In this document: positions 30,654-41,404 of the stretch, one piece after another | How positions within the stretch are numbered: position 1 is the stretch's first letter | How the letters are laid out: every line of letters begins with the position of its first letter | Source: an uncultured Flavobacteriales bacterium | GTDB taxonomy: Bacteria > Bacteroidota > Bacteroidia > Flavobacteriales > Schleiferiaceae | Assembly (NCBI GenBank): GCA_913055685.1 | Contig: CAJXKC010000002.1 | Location: 434,001-498,000, forward strand | Direction of reading: 5' to 3' | DNA: 64,000 nt | Made by a program: the position numbers and the translations under genes | Notes under the pieces: model-generated | Databases searched by the model: none | Seen by the model: the letters and a program-made list of their open reading frames with translations, nothing else | What the model was told of the DNA's origin: nothing

Positions 30654-32378
30654 ATGAAGCGAGTATACAGTCTTTTTTTAGTGGTTCTAGCTTTTAAGGC
30701 TTGGGCCCAGCCAGATGAAAAAGAAAATCTAGGTCAAATAGAGTTAAGTGTAACCGATCGTTACAAAGCCCAGGTAATGGAAGCTCAAAAGGTTTTGGAG
30801 CGTCCTACTTATCAAGATAGCATTGAGCAAAAGATCGCGGTTCAATATGCTATTTTTAGTAGCCCCATCGAAGTGCGCATGCAACCCGAAACCTTGTCCC
30901 CAGCACGTATTGCAAAGATAGAGGTCCCCGAATTATACCGGGCATTCATTCGCACGGGCTATGGTCTTTACAATACTGCTTTAGCAGAAGCTTATTACAA
31001 TAGTGGTCGAAGTGCTAAATCAAGTTTTGGGATTTCAGCGCGACACTTATCTAGTCAGGATGGGGTAGAAGGTCTCTACTATGATGATAATAGTTTTTCG
31101 CGCAATCATTTAGGCGCTTTCTTCAACCGTTATTACCGCAAGTTAACTTGGCATACCGAAGCTGCGGTTAATCTGGATAAGTTTAGCTATTACGGCAATC
31201 CTATTACTGGTGCTTTTTCCAATGAAGATAGCACCAGAGGTTCGGCTCCGTATAATTGGTATCGATCATATGCAGTGAAATCATCAATTAAGGAAGCTAA
31301 TAAGAAGGCCTTGGGATGGTTGCAAGGACTAAGTCTGGGCTTCAGTCATTTTGATGATAATTATCGCAGTGCTGAACAAGATTTTCAGTTAGAAACCGAC
31401 TGGGCATTACCTGCAGACGATAAGAATTTATATCTAGAGCTTAATGCGATGTATTTTCAAAATCAGATGGATAGCCTCTATGCTGGATTTCAAGATAGTA
31501 GCGCATTTAAGCAAAGTACCTTCCAGTTTCAAGCGCGTCCCCATATTCATATGGAAAGGAATAATCTGGGCTTTGACTTTGGCTTAAATCTTTTTATTCT
31601 CGATCAAAAAGATAGTCGCCCCGATTTTTCGGATGGCCGTGTTTTCTTTTTCCCAGAGCTGATTGTGCGCTGGAAAATGATTCCGGGTGTATTAAGCATA
31701 AAGGGTGGTATTAAGGGTGAACTTTCTAGGAATAACTTCAGAGAACTTAGTCAGCTTAGCCCTTTTATTGCTCCTGGTCAGCTTACAAGAGCAGGTGGGG
31801 AGAATCGGATATTTGCCGGTATGGAAGGTATTTTAGCGTCTAACCTTAGCTTTAATTTAGAAGGAGGCTATCAAATTTTTCAAAATCGAGCTTTTGTTTA
31901 CGCCAATCCCAGTTTCGATCGTAGTCTGGATCAGGTTCTATACGTTGGACTGCGCTACCATGACATTAACATCCTATACGCCAAGGGTGCTTTAGACTTT
32001 AACTGGAATGAGAAGTTGCGCATTAAAACTTCGGCCATTGCCCGCAGTTTTCAGAGCAATGAAAGCGGTGCCAGAGCTTGGTACATTCCTTATTTTGAAG
32101 CTAATCTTAGTGCTTATTATAATTTAAAGGATAAAATAGGATTTCAATTAGGTCTAGATTACATCGGTTCGCGATTCGCTAGCAATACCGCTTTTCCTAA
32201 TTACGATGCCTTACTTAAGCCTTATCTAGATTTGGGACTAAAAATCGATTACCGATACAATTCGAGAATCGGAGCATTTGTAAACTTCAGCAATCTATTA
32301 AATAGTCAATATGATATTCTCTTAGGCTATCGCGCGCAAAGTGTGGGAGTCATGTTCGGGCTTAATTATAGATTTTAG
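30654..32378 (+). CDS. outer-membrane beta-barrel (TonB-receptor-like) protein
   Basis: ATG at 30654 (MKRVYSLFLVVLAFKAWAQP); alternating amphipathic strands; terminal aromatic ...VGVMFGLNYRF. Confidence 0.65.
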   Translation: MKRVYSLFLVVLAFKAWAQPDEKENLGQIELSVTDRYKAQVMEAQKVLERPTYQDSIEQKIAVQYAIFSSPIEVRMQPETLSPARIAKIEVPELYRAFIRTGYGLYNTALAEAYYNSGRSAKSSFGISARHLSSQDGVEGLYYDDNSFSRNHLGAFFNRYYRKLTWHTEAAVNLDKFSYYGNPITGAFSNEDSTRGSAPYNWYRSYAVKSSIKEANKKALGWLQGLSLGFSHFDDNYRSAEQDFQLETDWALPADDKNLYLELNAMYFQNQMDSLYAGFQDSSAFKQSTFQFQARPHIHMERNNLGFDFGLNLFILDQKDSRPDFSDGRVFFFPELIVRWKMIPGVLSIKGGIKGELSRNNFRELSQLSPFIAPGQLTRAGGENRIFAGMEGILASNLSFNLEGGYQIFQNRAFVYANPSFDRSLDQVLYVGLRYHDINILYAKGALDFNWNEKLRIKTSAIARSFQSNESGARAWYIPYFEANLSAYYNLKDKIGFQLGLDYIGSRFASNTAFPNYDALLKPYLDLGLKIDYRYNSRIGAFVNFSNLLNSQYDILLGYRAQSVGVMFGLNYRF

Positions 32379-32412
32379 AGGGCTTTTCGCAATCAAACTG
32401 TAGTTTTGTAGC

Positions 32413-32856
32413 ATGAGTGAGCAAGGCTTATTTTCTCAGGCCATAAAAATTCGCTGGAGCGATTTAGACCCAAATGGTCATGTAAGGCATTCCGTTTATT
32501 ATGATTTTGGCGCACAATTGCGCACTGAACTATTTATTGAACGGGGAATAAGGGTAGAGGATATGGGCCGACTAGGAGTAGGCCCTGTGCTATTTGAAGA
32601 AAAGGCAACCTTTATAAAAGAATTGCACTTTGGTGATCAATTAATCATGAATGGTTCGCTTTTAGGTTTGCGAAAAGATTACAGTCGCTTTGCATTTCGC
32701 CATGAAATTTGGCGTGGGGAAACCTTATGTGCCAAAGTAGAAGTGCTTGGTGCCTGGATTGACCTAAAAGCGAGAAAACTTACCATTCCTCCGTCAGAAC
32801 TTTTAGATAAGCTTAGTAACTTACCTCGCCACTCAGAATTTCAGTGGCTCGATTAA
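32413..32856 (+). CDS. acyl-CoA thioesterase, hotdog fold
   Basis: IRWSDLDPNGHVRHSVYYDFGAQLRTE. Confidence 0.82.
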   Translation: MSEQGLFSQAIKIRWSDLDPNGHVRHSVYYDFGAQLRTELFIERGIRVEDMGRLGVGPVLFEEKATFIKELHFGDQLIMNGSLLGLRKDYSRFAFRHEIWRGETLCAKVEVLGAWIDLKARKLTIPPSELLDKLSNLPRHSEFQWLD

Positions 32857-32869
32857 ATTTGAATAAAGG

Positions 32870-33616
32870 ATGAAATTATTAGCAGGAAAAACCGCTCTAA
32901 TTACGGGAGCTTCAAAAGGTATAGGCAAGGGTATTGCCGAAGTTTTTGTACAACATGGCTGTAATGTTGCTTTTACCTATCTATCTAGTGTAGAGCAAGC
33001 AGAGGCGGTGGAAAAAGAATTAGCTGCCCATGATGTTAAAGCAAAAGGATACCGCTCGGATGCATCAAATTATCAGGCAGCTCACGACCTAGTGGATGCA
33101 GTGCTTGAGGATTTTGGTAGCATCGACATTGTCATAAATAATGCTGGTATTACTCGCGATACTCTATTAATGCGCATGTCTGAAGAGGATTTTGACAAGG
33201 TGATGGAGATTAATTTAAAATCTATTTTCAATCTTACTAAAGCAGTACAGCGCACTATGCTCAAGGCCAGAAATGGTTCCATTATTAACATGAGCTCTGT
33301 AGTAGGTTTAAAGGGTAATGCAGGTCAGGCTAATTACGCGGCCTCCAAAGCCGGTATCATAGGCTTTAGTAAGTCGGTAGCCCTGGAATTAGGTTCCCGT
33401 AATATTCGCTGTAATGTAATCGCCCCTGGCTTTATTGAAACAGAAATGACCGATAAGCTCGATGAAAAAACGGTGCAAGGCTGGCGCGATGCAATTCCAT
33501 TGAAGAGAGGAGGTAAGCCAGAAGACATTGCCAATGCTTGTCTTTTCTTGGCATCTGACCTATCATCTTATGTTACGGGTCAGGTTCTACAAGTAGACGG
33601 AGGTATGCTTACCTAA
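32870..33616 (+). CDS. fabG: 3-oxoacyl-ACP reductase
   Basis: ALITGASKGIGKGIA, INNAGITRDTLLMRM, NYAASKAGIIGFSKSVALELGSRNIRCNVIAPGFIETEMT. Confidence 0.92.
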   Translation: MKLLAGKTALITGASKGIGKGIAEVFVQHGCNVAFTYLSSVEQAEAVEKELAAHDVKAKGYRSDASNYQAAHDLVDAVLEDFGSIDIVINNAGITRDTLLMRMSEEDFDKVMEINLKSIFNLTKAVQRTMLKARNGSIINMSSVVGLKGNAGQANYAASKAGIIGFSKSVALELGSRNIRCNVIAPGFIETEMTDKLDEKTVQGWRDAIPLKRGGKPEDIANACLFLASDLSSYVTGQVLQVDGGMLT

Positions 33617-33619
33617 TAA

Positions 33620-35638
33620 ATGAGTGAACTAAGCTTTAGTTATAGTCCATGGTGGTTATTGCTAGCGATTATTGTCGCGAGCCTCATGGTCTATGCTCTT
33701 TACTTAAACAATAATAAGTATAGCCCCAAGCAGAAGTGGTTGCTTGGGGCTTTGCGTTTTTCAAGCCTACTCTTATTAAGCGTTCTTTTATTGAGGCCTT
33801 TGATTATTAGCCAGGAAATGGAAGAGCAAAAGCCTTATTTAATTTGGCTCGAAGACGCTTCTCTATCGGTAAGTGAGGAAGATCCAAACTTCAGTGCTTT
33901 TTTAGCGGAAAGGGATAAGAGTTTGGAAAGGTTGAAGCAGAAGTATGAGTTACGTAGCTTTCAGTTTGCTGATCGGCTTTATGTAGATTCTGTTGCCTAT
34001 CGGGGCCTGACCAATATTGAGCGCAGTATTCAAGACTTAAAAAGCCTTACCTACGACCAAGACATTAACACCATGGTGCTGCTCAGCGATGGAATTGTGA
34101 ATAGAGGAAGAGCCTTAAATAGCATCGATTTTTCATTTACAGAAAGGCTATACAGTCTCAAAGCGGGTCAAAAGAGTCAAGAACGTTTTATAAGCATAAG
34201 TGATTTACGTCATAACGAAAAGGTTCTCTTAGATCGCAGTCTACTCTTAGAATACGACCTCAAGGCCGTAAATAAGCAAGGCGAGGAAATTAAAATACAG
34301 GTTTTAGATGAGAATGGTGCAGAGCTAATAAGTGATAAACTGAAAATCGATATACCAACCTGGTACGAATCAGGGATACTCGAATTAGAGGCTAAAACAG
34401 AAGGCTTGCAGGAGTGCCAATTAATCATTGAGGACTCGCAGGGAGCTAAAGTTAGACGTCCCTTTAGCTTTGAGGTTATCAGCGATAAAATTCGAGTGGC
34501 GGTTTACACCCAGGAAAGTCAGCCTGATATTGCCGCACTGGCGCGTGCTTTATCCAGAGATCCTTTGGTGGAAATAAACTATAAATCCAATCTCGCCGAT
34601 TTAGAGGCTGAAACACTAGACCTAGTGCTTAGTACTAAAGCTCAGCCCGCATTCCTGAGCTTGATGGAGCAAAAGCAAATACCATTTATTTTATTGCAAG
34701 GTGCCGAGGGAACCCCAGGCTACTTGCAGACACTCTACCAAAACTCTAGTTCTGAGAGTGAAAAGCAATATGCTAATTGGCCTCAAGATTTTAGCTTGTT
34801 CCCGCTTTCGGAGCGCATGGAGGATATCTGGAAGGACTTCCCACCTTTAGATGGAATCTATGGTAAAGCAGATATTCCCCTCAGTGCTAAAGTATTATTC
34901 TATAAGCGCATCGATAATTTAAGCACCCAAGAGCCAATAGCTTTTTTTGACGAGGAAAGTTTAGGTACTCGTTATTGCGTATTCCTAGCACGTGGCCTTT
35001 GGCGTTGGCGGATTTATAATTACCGAAAACAAGAGAATTTCGATGCTTTTGACGACTTCATTGGGCAAATAAAACAGTACTTGTTGGCGCAGGAAAAAAG
35101 GGAACCACTGCAGATTATTTGGGAGAAAGAAATTTTAGAAGGACTCAGTACTAAGCTTAAAGCAAAGGCTTATGATAAATCCTCTAACTTAATAAACAAC
35201 AGGGATTTAAGTATCAGGATTTATCAGGATAGGAAAGTAGCTTATCAGTATAAATTAAATCCCTATCGCAATATCTATCAACTAGAGTTGAATGATTTAA
35301 AAGCGGGTCGTTACACATATGAAGCTGAATTGGATTTAGGAGATGATAAGCTCACAAAAAAGGGTACTGTAGTAGTAGAGGAAAATAATTTGGAGTCACG
35401 GGATCTACAAGCCAATTACGAAGCTTTAGAAGCAGCTGCTGAGACTAATGGGGGTGAATCATATAAATTAGAGGAGCTTTCTCAATTAGTAGAAAACCTC
35501 ATGAACAATGAGGCCTCTGGTCAATTAGTGGAAAAGAGGAATAAGGAGGAAATTCTTAGCAGATGGCCTCTGTTCTTCGTAATTTTGGGCTTAGTCAGTT
35601 TAGAATGGTTCCTTCGTAAATATTGGGGCCAGTATTAA
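33620..35638 (+). CDS. membrane-anchored VWA/BatA-like protein
   Basis: Two N-terminal TM segments, VWA-like MVLLSDGIVNRG, C-terminal TM. Confidence 0.6.
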   Translation: MSELSFSYSPWWLLLAIIVASLMVYALYLNNNKYSPKQKWLLGALRFSSLLLLSVLLLRPLIISQEMEEQKPYLIWLEDASLSVSEEDPNFSAFLAERDKSLERLKQKYELRSFQFADRLYVDSVAYRGLTNIERSIQDLKSLTYDQDINTMVLLSDGIVNRGRALNSIDFSFTERLYSLKAGQKSQERFISISDLRHNEKVLLDRSLLLEYDLKAVNKQGEEIKIQVLDENGAELISDKLKIDIPTWYESGILELEAKTEGLQECQLIIEDSQGAKVRRPFSFEVISDKIRVAVYTQESQPDIAALARALSRDPLVEINYKSNLADLEAETLDLVLSTKAQPAFLSLMEQKQIPFILLQGAEGTPGYLQTLYQNSSSESEKQYANWPQDFSLFPLSERMEDIWKDFPPLDGIYGKADIPLSAKVLFYKRIDNLSTQEPIAFFDEESLGTRYCVFLARGLWRWRIYNYRKQENFDAFDDFIGQIKQYLLAQEKREPLQIIWEKEILEGLSTKLKAKAYDKSSNLINNRDLSIRIYQDRKVAYQYKLNPYRNIYQLELNDLKAGRYTYEAELDLGDDKLTKKGTVVVEENNLESRDLQANYEALEAAAETNGGESYKLEELSQLVENLMNNEASGQLVEKRNKEEILSRWPLFFVILGLVSLEWFLRKYWGQY

Positions 35639-35648
35639 AATATCTATC

Positions 35649-36464
35649 ATGAATCAAAGAACAACCTATCTTATTATAATTGCTTTCGTAGGCTTCCTTG
35701 CGATTGTACTAACCTGGAACTCCATAACCTTTACTATCAAGCCAGGAGAGAAGGCGGTTATTTTCCGCAAATTTCAAGGAGGACTTGACAAGGATAAAGT
35801 TTATGCACAAGGCTTTCATATTAAATGGCCTTGGGATGATATCTACATTTACGATATCAAGAAGAAAGAATCTGTAAGTAGCATGGAAGTCTTGAGTCGT
35901 AATGGGCTTACCATCAAACTAGAACTTTCTTACCGCTATTACCCGCTGGATAACCAAATCGGTTATTTACACGATGAGATTGGTGAAAACTACCACGAGA
36001 AAATCATTATTCCTCAAGTTAGATCCGCTACTCGTGAGGTAATCGGTAAATATCTTCCTGAAGAGCTTTACTCAACCAAGCGTGAGAATATTCAAGTAGA
36101 AATATTTCAACGTACCTCGCAGGCACTTCAGGACAACTATCTTCAGCTAGACGCGGTCTTAATCCGTGAGGTGACTTTACCTCCCAAATTAAAGGCTGCG
36201 ATTGAGCGAAAGTTAGAGCAGGAGCAGGCTTCCTTAGAGTATGAGTTTAAAATTCAACAAGCTAAGAAAGAAGCGGAGCGTCAGAAAATTGAGGCCGAAG
36301 GTAAGGCTCGTGCTAATGACATTATCAATAGTTCTTTAACCGATAAGATTTTACGTGAAAAGGGGATAGAAGCAACCTTGAAGTTGTCTGAATCGCCAAA
36401 TTCTAAAACGGTTATTATCGGTTCCAGTAAGGACGGCTTACCCATAATCTTAGGAAATCAATAA
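35649..36464 (+). CDS. prohibitin-family (SPFH) protein
   Basis: IKPGEKAVIFRKFQGG, LSYRYYPL, REVTLPPKLKAAIERKLEQEQASLEYEFKIQQAKKEAERQKIEAEGKA. Confidence 0.88.
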   Translation: MNQRTTYLIIIAFVGFLAIVLTWNSITFTIKPGEKAVIFRKFQGGLDKDKVYAQGFHIKWPWDDIYIYDIKKKESVSSMEVLSRNGLTIKLELSYRYYPLDNQIGYLHDEIGENYHEKIIIPQVRSATREVIGKYLPEELYSTKRENIQVEIFQRTSQALQDNYLQLDAVLIREVTLPPKLKAAIERKLEQEQASLEYEFKIQQAKKEAERQKIEAEGKARANDIINSSLTDKILREKGIEATLKLSESPNSKTVIIGSSKDGLPIILGNQ

Positions 36465-36466
36465 AA

Positions 36467-37927
36467 ATGTCTCAAGAGATAAGAAACTTAGAGCCTCGCA
36501 ATGTGTGGGGCTTTTTTGCGGATTTAAACGAAGTACCTCGCCCCTCAAAAAAGGAGGAAAAGGTTCAGGCTTTCATCATTAACTGGGCTAAAGAGCGAAA
36601 CTTAGCTTGGAAACAAGATGAAATCGGTAACATTCTAATTGAAAAACCAGCCAGTGCTGGTATGGAAGACCGCCGAAAGGTAGTTCTGCAGGCTCATTTG
36701 GATATGGTATGTCAAAAAAACGCGGATACCGATTTTGACTTCGAAACCCAAGGTATAAATATGTATATCGATGGGGAATGGGTTAAAGCCCGGGGAACCA
36801 CTTTGGGAGCTGATAATGGTATGGGAGTAGCCAGTATTTTGGCGGTACTCGATTCCGATGATATTGCTCACCCAGCTCTCGAGGCTTTATTTACAACCGA
36901 CGAGGAAGCAGGGATGACCGGTGCGCACAATCTTCAGGCAGGCTTCTTGTCTGGTGATATTCTAATGAATTTAGATACCGAGGACGATGATGAATTAAGC
37001 ATTGGTTGCGCCGGTGGTATTGATACCGATATCAGTTGGAACTACAGTGAAATAGATACTAAGCCCAATTCAGAGATGGCTTACAAGCTTACGGTAAAAG
37101 GTCTTTTTGGTGGTCACTCGGGAATGGACATAATCTACGGCAGAGGCAATGCCAATAAGATTCTAAACCGTATGATTTATGACCCTGAGGGGAACTTTGC
37201 TTGGTCTATAAGCCAGTTCGAAGGGGGAGGTCTGCGCAATGCCATTCCGCGTGAAGCTGAAGCAATACTTGTGGTTCCTGAAAGCAAGGTTGCACAGGCA
37301 TTAGAGTATTGGAAAACGCAAGCTGCTGCTTTGGAAGCTGAGTTTAGTACCACTGACCCTAATATTTCAATTCAGGTAGAAGAGGTGAGTTTGGCTGCTA
37401 AGAAAATGCAGCAGGATGACTTTAAAAGATTTACGGCCGCCTTGCAATGCACACACGATGGTATTCGTCGCTTAAGTCCGGATGTAGAAGACTTAGTAGA
37501 GACGAGTAATAATGTTGCTCATGTAAGCCTAGCGAATGGCCAATTAAACATTAAGGCTTTACAAAGAAGTGACCGTGAAAGTGCCAAATTTGATATTGCT
37601 GATTCGGTAGGGGCTCCTTGGCGCATCCTAGGTGCAGAAGTGAAGCACAGTGGCTCTTACCCTGGCTGGAAGCTTGATCCGAATGCTCCCATGCTAGGAA
37701 TGATGAAGGATTTATACCAAGAGTTATTTAGTGAGGAACCAAGGGTATTGGCCTGTCATGCGGGATTAGAATGTGGATTATTAGGTCAACATTACCCGAA
37801 TTTGGAAATGATATCCTTCGGACCCACCATTAAAAATCCGCATTCACCGGATGAAAAAGTAAAAATAGCCTCAGTGGCTAAGTTTTGGTCTTATTTCTTA
37901 GAAGCATTAAAGCGTATTCCTGCTTAG
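36467..37927 (+). CDS. pepD: aminoacyl-histidine dipeptidase
   Basis: VVLQAHLDMVCQKN, TTLGADNGMGVASILAVL, LFTTDEEAGMTGA, GGHSGMDIIYGRGNANK. Confidence 0.93.
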   Translation: MSQEIRNLEPRNVWGFFADLNEVPRPSKKEEKVQAFIINWAKERNLAWKQDEIGNILIEKPASAGMEDRRKVVLQAHLDMVCQKNADTDFDFETQGINMYIDGEWVKARGTTLGADNGMGVASILAVLDSDDIAHPALEALFTTDEEAGMTGAHNLQAGFLSGDILMNLDTEDDDELSIGCAGGIDTDISWNYSEIDTKPNSEMAYKLTVKGLFGGHSGMDIIYGRGNANKILNRMIYDPEGNFAWSISQFEGGGLRNAIPREAEAILVVPESKVAQALEYWKTQAAALEAEFSTTDPNISIQVEEVSLAAKKMQQDDFKRFTAALQCTHDGIRRLSPDVEDLVETSNNVAHVSLANGQLNIKALQRSDRESAKFDIADSVGAPWRILGAEVKHSGSYPGWKLDPNAPMLGMMKDLYQELFSEEPRVLACHAGLECGLLGQHYPNLEMISFGPTIKNPHSPDEKVKIASVAKFWSYFLEALKRIPA

Positions 37928-37982
37928 GAAATTGCTTGTATTTTCGCAAAACCTCTCAACTCAAAAAAAAAAAAACGCGAAA

Positions 37983-38846
37983 TTGACTTCAAAAGCGCTT
38001 AAGATCATTGAGTGCCCTCGTGATGCGATGCAGGGTATCGATGAATTTATCCCGACCAAAAATAAAATAGCCTACCTGCAATCCTTATTGCAGGTAGGTT
38101 TTGACACCCTGGATTTTGGAAGTTTTGTCTCTCCTAAAGCTATTCCGCAAATGCGGGATACAGAAGCGGTGTTGTCGGAATTAGACTTATCTAAAAGCGA
38201 TACCAAGCTACTAGCTATTGTTGCTAATCTGCGAGGTGCGCAAGAAGCGGCGCGACATTCAGAAATTCAATATTTAGGCTATCCTTTTTCCGTTTCTGAA
38301 ATTTTCCAGCAGCGCAATACCAATAAGTCTATTGCCGAAAGTAGAGTTTTAGTAAAACAAATTTTGGAAATCTGTGCAGCGTCCGGTAAGGAGCTAGTGC
38401 TCTATGTTTCTATGGGTTTTGGTAATCCGTATGACGAAGCTTGGAGTCCGTCCATCGTCGCAGATTTTGTAGAAGATTTGGTACAAATGGGCGTGCCAAT
38501 TATTTCGCTATCTGATACCATTGGTACATCTAATCCTGATAGTATAAAGCAACTCTTTGGAACTCTAATTCCCACTTTTCCACAAATTGAGTTTGGTGCG
38601 CATTTGCATACCCAAAGCCATAACTGGAAAGAGAAAGTAGCAGCAGCATATGAATCGGGCTGCATGCGCTTTGATGGTGCAATAAAAGGCTACGGTGGTT
38701 GTCCGATGGCTAAGGACGATTTAACGGGAAACATGCCTACGGAAAAGCTAATCACCTTTTTCAATGAGCGTCAGTTAAAGCATGGTCTAGACCTATTAGC
38801 CTTTGAATCGGCCTATAACAAAGCCTTGCAAACCTTTCCCTTGTAA
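37983..38846 (+). CDS. hydroxymethylglutaryl-CoA lyase-like protein
   Basis: IIECPRDAMQGIDEFIPTKNKIAYLQSLLQVGFDTLDFGSFVSPKAIPQMRDT; CMRFDGAIKGYGGCPMAKDDLTGNMPTE; probable TTG start at 37983. Confidence 0.85.
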   Translation: MTSKALKIIECPRDAMQGIDEFIPTKNKIAYLQSLLQVGFDTLDFGSFVSPKAIPQMRDTEAVLSELDLSKSDTKLLAIVANLRGAQEAARHSEIQYLGYPFSVSEIFQQRNTNKSIAESRVLVKQILEICAASGKELVLYVSMGFGNPYDEAWSPSIVADFVEDLVQMGVPIISLSDTIGTSNPDSIKQLFGTLIPTFPQIEFGAHLHTQSHNWKEKVAAAYESGCMRFDGAIKGYGGCPMAKDDLTGNMPTEKLITFFNERQLKHGLDLLAFESAYNKALQTFPL

Positions 38847-39094
38847 TTTTTTTTGTATCGATTTTTCTCCGCCTTCTGGTAGTAGGCTAATTTCCTTTTG
38901 TTTAGAAAGCACTATTCCCAAGTCTTGATTTTCAGTCAAGTTTCAAATATTGATTCGGAATTGTAATCTAGTAAATCCGATATCACTTTTTAAACGTATA
39001 TAGTCTAAAGTCAATGTATATAAGGCTTAAGGCTAGATTTTTATTTGGTTTTTAAGCTGGGAAATGATTAGTTTTAATTCCGAAACGAAAACAA

Positions 39095-39235
39095 ATGGGA
39101 GAAATTTTACAAATAGCAATTCGTGTAAAGGAGTATGTGGAGGAAAATGGAAGAACACTCTCCATTAGCCAGGGAAAAATGCTAAAGGATACAGAATCTA
39201 TAGAAAGCCTCTATTTAAACAAGCAGACCGCATAA
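39095..39235 (+). CDS. small hypothetical protein (46 aa)
   Basis: ATG..TAA: MGEILQIAIRVKEYVEENGRTLSISQGKMLKDTESIESLYLNKQTA; below the ORF-track size cutoff. Confidence 0.3.
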   Translation: MGEILQIAIRVKEYVEENGRTLSISQGKMLKDTESIESLYLNKQTA

Positions 39236-39257
39236 TTGCTAAATTTGCGGAAAAAGC

Positions 39258-39722
39258 TTGTTCCAGAAATTACAATCTACTCAAAATCCACCGGCTAAGT
39301 CCACCCTTGTATGGGATGGGAAATGTGCCTTCTGCGCTTATTGGATAAAGTATTGGCAAGACTTAGACCCCGGGCGCTTTGATTATATAGCTTATCAAGA
39401 TCTTAATGGTCGATTCCCGGATATCGACATCATTCACTTTAAAGAAGCAGTTCGCTTGATTGATACTAGGGGACAAATTTACTCTGGTCCCGAGGCTGCT
39501 TACTATAGTTTACTGCTAATGAATCGCTGGAAGTTTCTCTATCCAGCTTATCTCAAATCATCTTTGTTTAGACGTATTAGCGATTATTTATATCAGCTAA
39601 TTGCTAATAATAGATCTTTCTTTTTCAGAATAACCAAGTTTTTATGGGGATCTAACCCGCATAAACTACGACCTTTTTGGGCGATATATTTGTTTGTGAT
39701 TCTGTATTTCATTTTTATCTAA
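39258..39722 (+). CDS. DCC-family (DUF393) thiol-disulfide oxidoreductase-like protein
   Basis: VWDGKCAFCAYWIKYWQ, AVRLIDTRGQIYSGPEAAYYSL. Confidence 0.82.
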   Translation: MFQKLQSTQNPPAKSTLVWDGKCAFCAYWIKYWQDLDPGRFDYIAYQDLNGRFPDIDIIHFKEAVRLIDTRGQIYSGPEAAYYSLLLMNRWKFLYPAYLKSSLFRRISDYLYQLIANNRSFFFRITKFLWGSNPHKLRPFWAIYLFVILYFIFI

Positions 39723-39776
39723 GGCTTGATAGTTCCTGTAAATGTATCAGGGGAAATTTAATTCTAAATTTGTGAC

Positions 39777-41375
39777 ATGAAAGAAGTGGAGTGTATCCCT
39801 TATTCCCAGACAGGATTCTTTAGTCCCTTGATTTTAGACTATTTGGCGGAATCGCCTAAGCTCAAACCTTTTATAGAAACCTTTCCCAATTTAAAAGCTT
39901 TCGAAGGCCAGATCGAACGCAAGTCGGGTTTTAGAGACCCTCAGCGTAAGCTTTTGGTACAAACTTTAAGAAAGCAGTACCAAGAGGGGGAGATTGAATT
40001 GGACGATAGTTTAGAAGAGCGACTGCTTAGCTTGGAAGCTAAAAACACCTATACTGTTTGCACTGGTCACCAGCTCAACATCTTAACCGGGCCACTTTAC
40101 TTCATTTATAAAATCATCAGCACCATTAATTTGGCGGAGCGTTTAAAAGAGGCCTACCCTAAATATAATTTTCAGCCTATTTATTGGATGGCTTCTGAGG
40201 ACCACGATTTTGAAGAAATTTCCTTCATAAATCTCTTCGGTGGGCGATTGCATTGGCAAAACTCCATTAATGGAGCGGTTGGCCATATGCCTAACTATGG
40301 GATGGGCAAGGTACTGGATGAACTAGAAGAGCATTTAGGTCCGGGTGAGCAAGCGGCAGAAATACTTAAGCTATTTAGGGAAGGCTATCATGAGCATGAT
40401 AACCTAGCGCAGGCTACTCGTTACATCGTGCATGGTCTATTTAATCAGTACGGTCTTTTAATTATTGACGGGGATGATGCAGAGCTTAAGCGGAGCATGT
40501 TACCCTATTTCAAAAAAGATCTTTTTGAGGATGACTTTCAAGTGGCTGCTCAAACTCAGAGCCAGGCTTTAAAAGAAGCCTATTTTGCCCAAGTATTTCC
40601 TCGCGAAGTAAACCTTTTTTACTTGCAGCCAGGCAGTCGCGAGCGCATTGAGAAAAGAGGAGACTACTGGTTCGTATTGAACACTGACTTAAAGTTCAAT
40701 CGCGCTGAGCTAGAGGCAGAGATGGATAAGCATCCCGAGCGATTTAGTCCAAATGTGGTTCTAAGACCCTTATATCAAGAGGTAGTACTGCCCAACTTGG
40801 CTTATATCGGTGGAGGTGGGGAAATTGCTTATTGGCTACAGTTAAAAGCTCTATTTGACGCGGCTAAAGTTCCTTTTCCCTTGCCGATGCTGCGTAACTC
40901 CGTACTCTTTATTGAACCGAAGTGGCAAAACAGAATGGCCGACATGGACTTGAAAAGCTCAGACCTATTTAAAGGTTTGGAAACTCTAAAGAAGGAGTTT
41001 ATTGCTAATCATTTCCCTGAAGATATTCAACTTGAGAAGTTTGATCGCCAATTGGAAGATTTGTTTAATGACCTTGAAGCCATTGCTAATATCACCGATA
41101 AAAGCATGATGGGAGCGGTGAACGCTCAGAGGCAAAAGCAATTAAATGGCATCGAAAACTTAAGGAAGAAGCTATTACGCGCCGAGAAAAGGAGGCATAG
41201 CGAGGACATGGAAAAGCTAGAACGTATTTACTACAGCTTATTTCCAAAGGGTGGTTTACAGGAGCGTCACGATAATTTGGCCTATTATTTTTCTGCTTAC
41301 GGATGGGACTTTATTAGTCTTTTGAAAGCCTCTTTAAATCCCCTTGACTTTTCCTTTAGCATTATTAAGGCTTAA
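39777..41375 (+). CDS. bshC: bacillithiol biosynthesis cysteine-adding enzyme
   Basis: TVCTGHQLNILTGPLYFIYKIISTINLAERL, PIYWMASEDHDFEEISFINLFG, VLRPLYQEVVLPNLAYIGGGGEIAYWLQLKALF. Confidence 0.92.
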   Translation: MKEVECIPYSQTGFFSPLILDYLAESPKLKPFIETFPNLKAFEGQIERKSGFRDPQRKLLVQTLRKQYQEGEIELDDSLEERLLSLEAKNTYTVCTGHQLNILTGPLYFIYKIISTINLAERLKEAYPKYNFQPIYWMASEDHDFEEISFINLFGGRLHWQNSINGAVGHMPNYGMGKVLDELEEHLGPGEQAAEILKLFREGYHEHDNLAQATRYIVHGLFNQYGLLIIDGDDAELKRSMLPYFKKDLFEDDFQVAAQTQSQALKEAYFAQVFPREVNLFYLQPGSRERIEKRGDYWFVLNTDLKFNRAELEAEMDKHPERFSPNVVLRPLYQEVVLPNLAYIGGGGEIAYWLQLKALFDAAKVPFPLPMLRNSVLFIEPKWQNRMADMDLKSSDLFKGLETLKKEFIANHFPEDIQLEKFDRQLEDLFNDLEAIANITDKSMMGAVNAQRQKQLNGIENLRKKLLRAEKRRHSEDMEKLERIYYSLFPKGGLQERHDNLAYYFSAYGWDFISLLKASLNPLDFSFSIIKA

Positions 41376-41404
41376 GAAGTATCTTCGAGCTTTAATCCAA
41401 TCCT

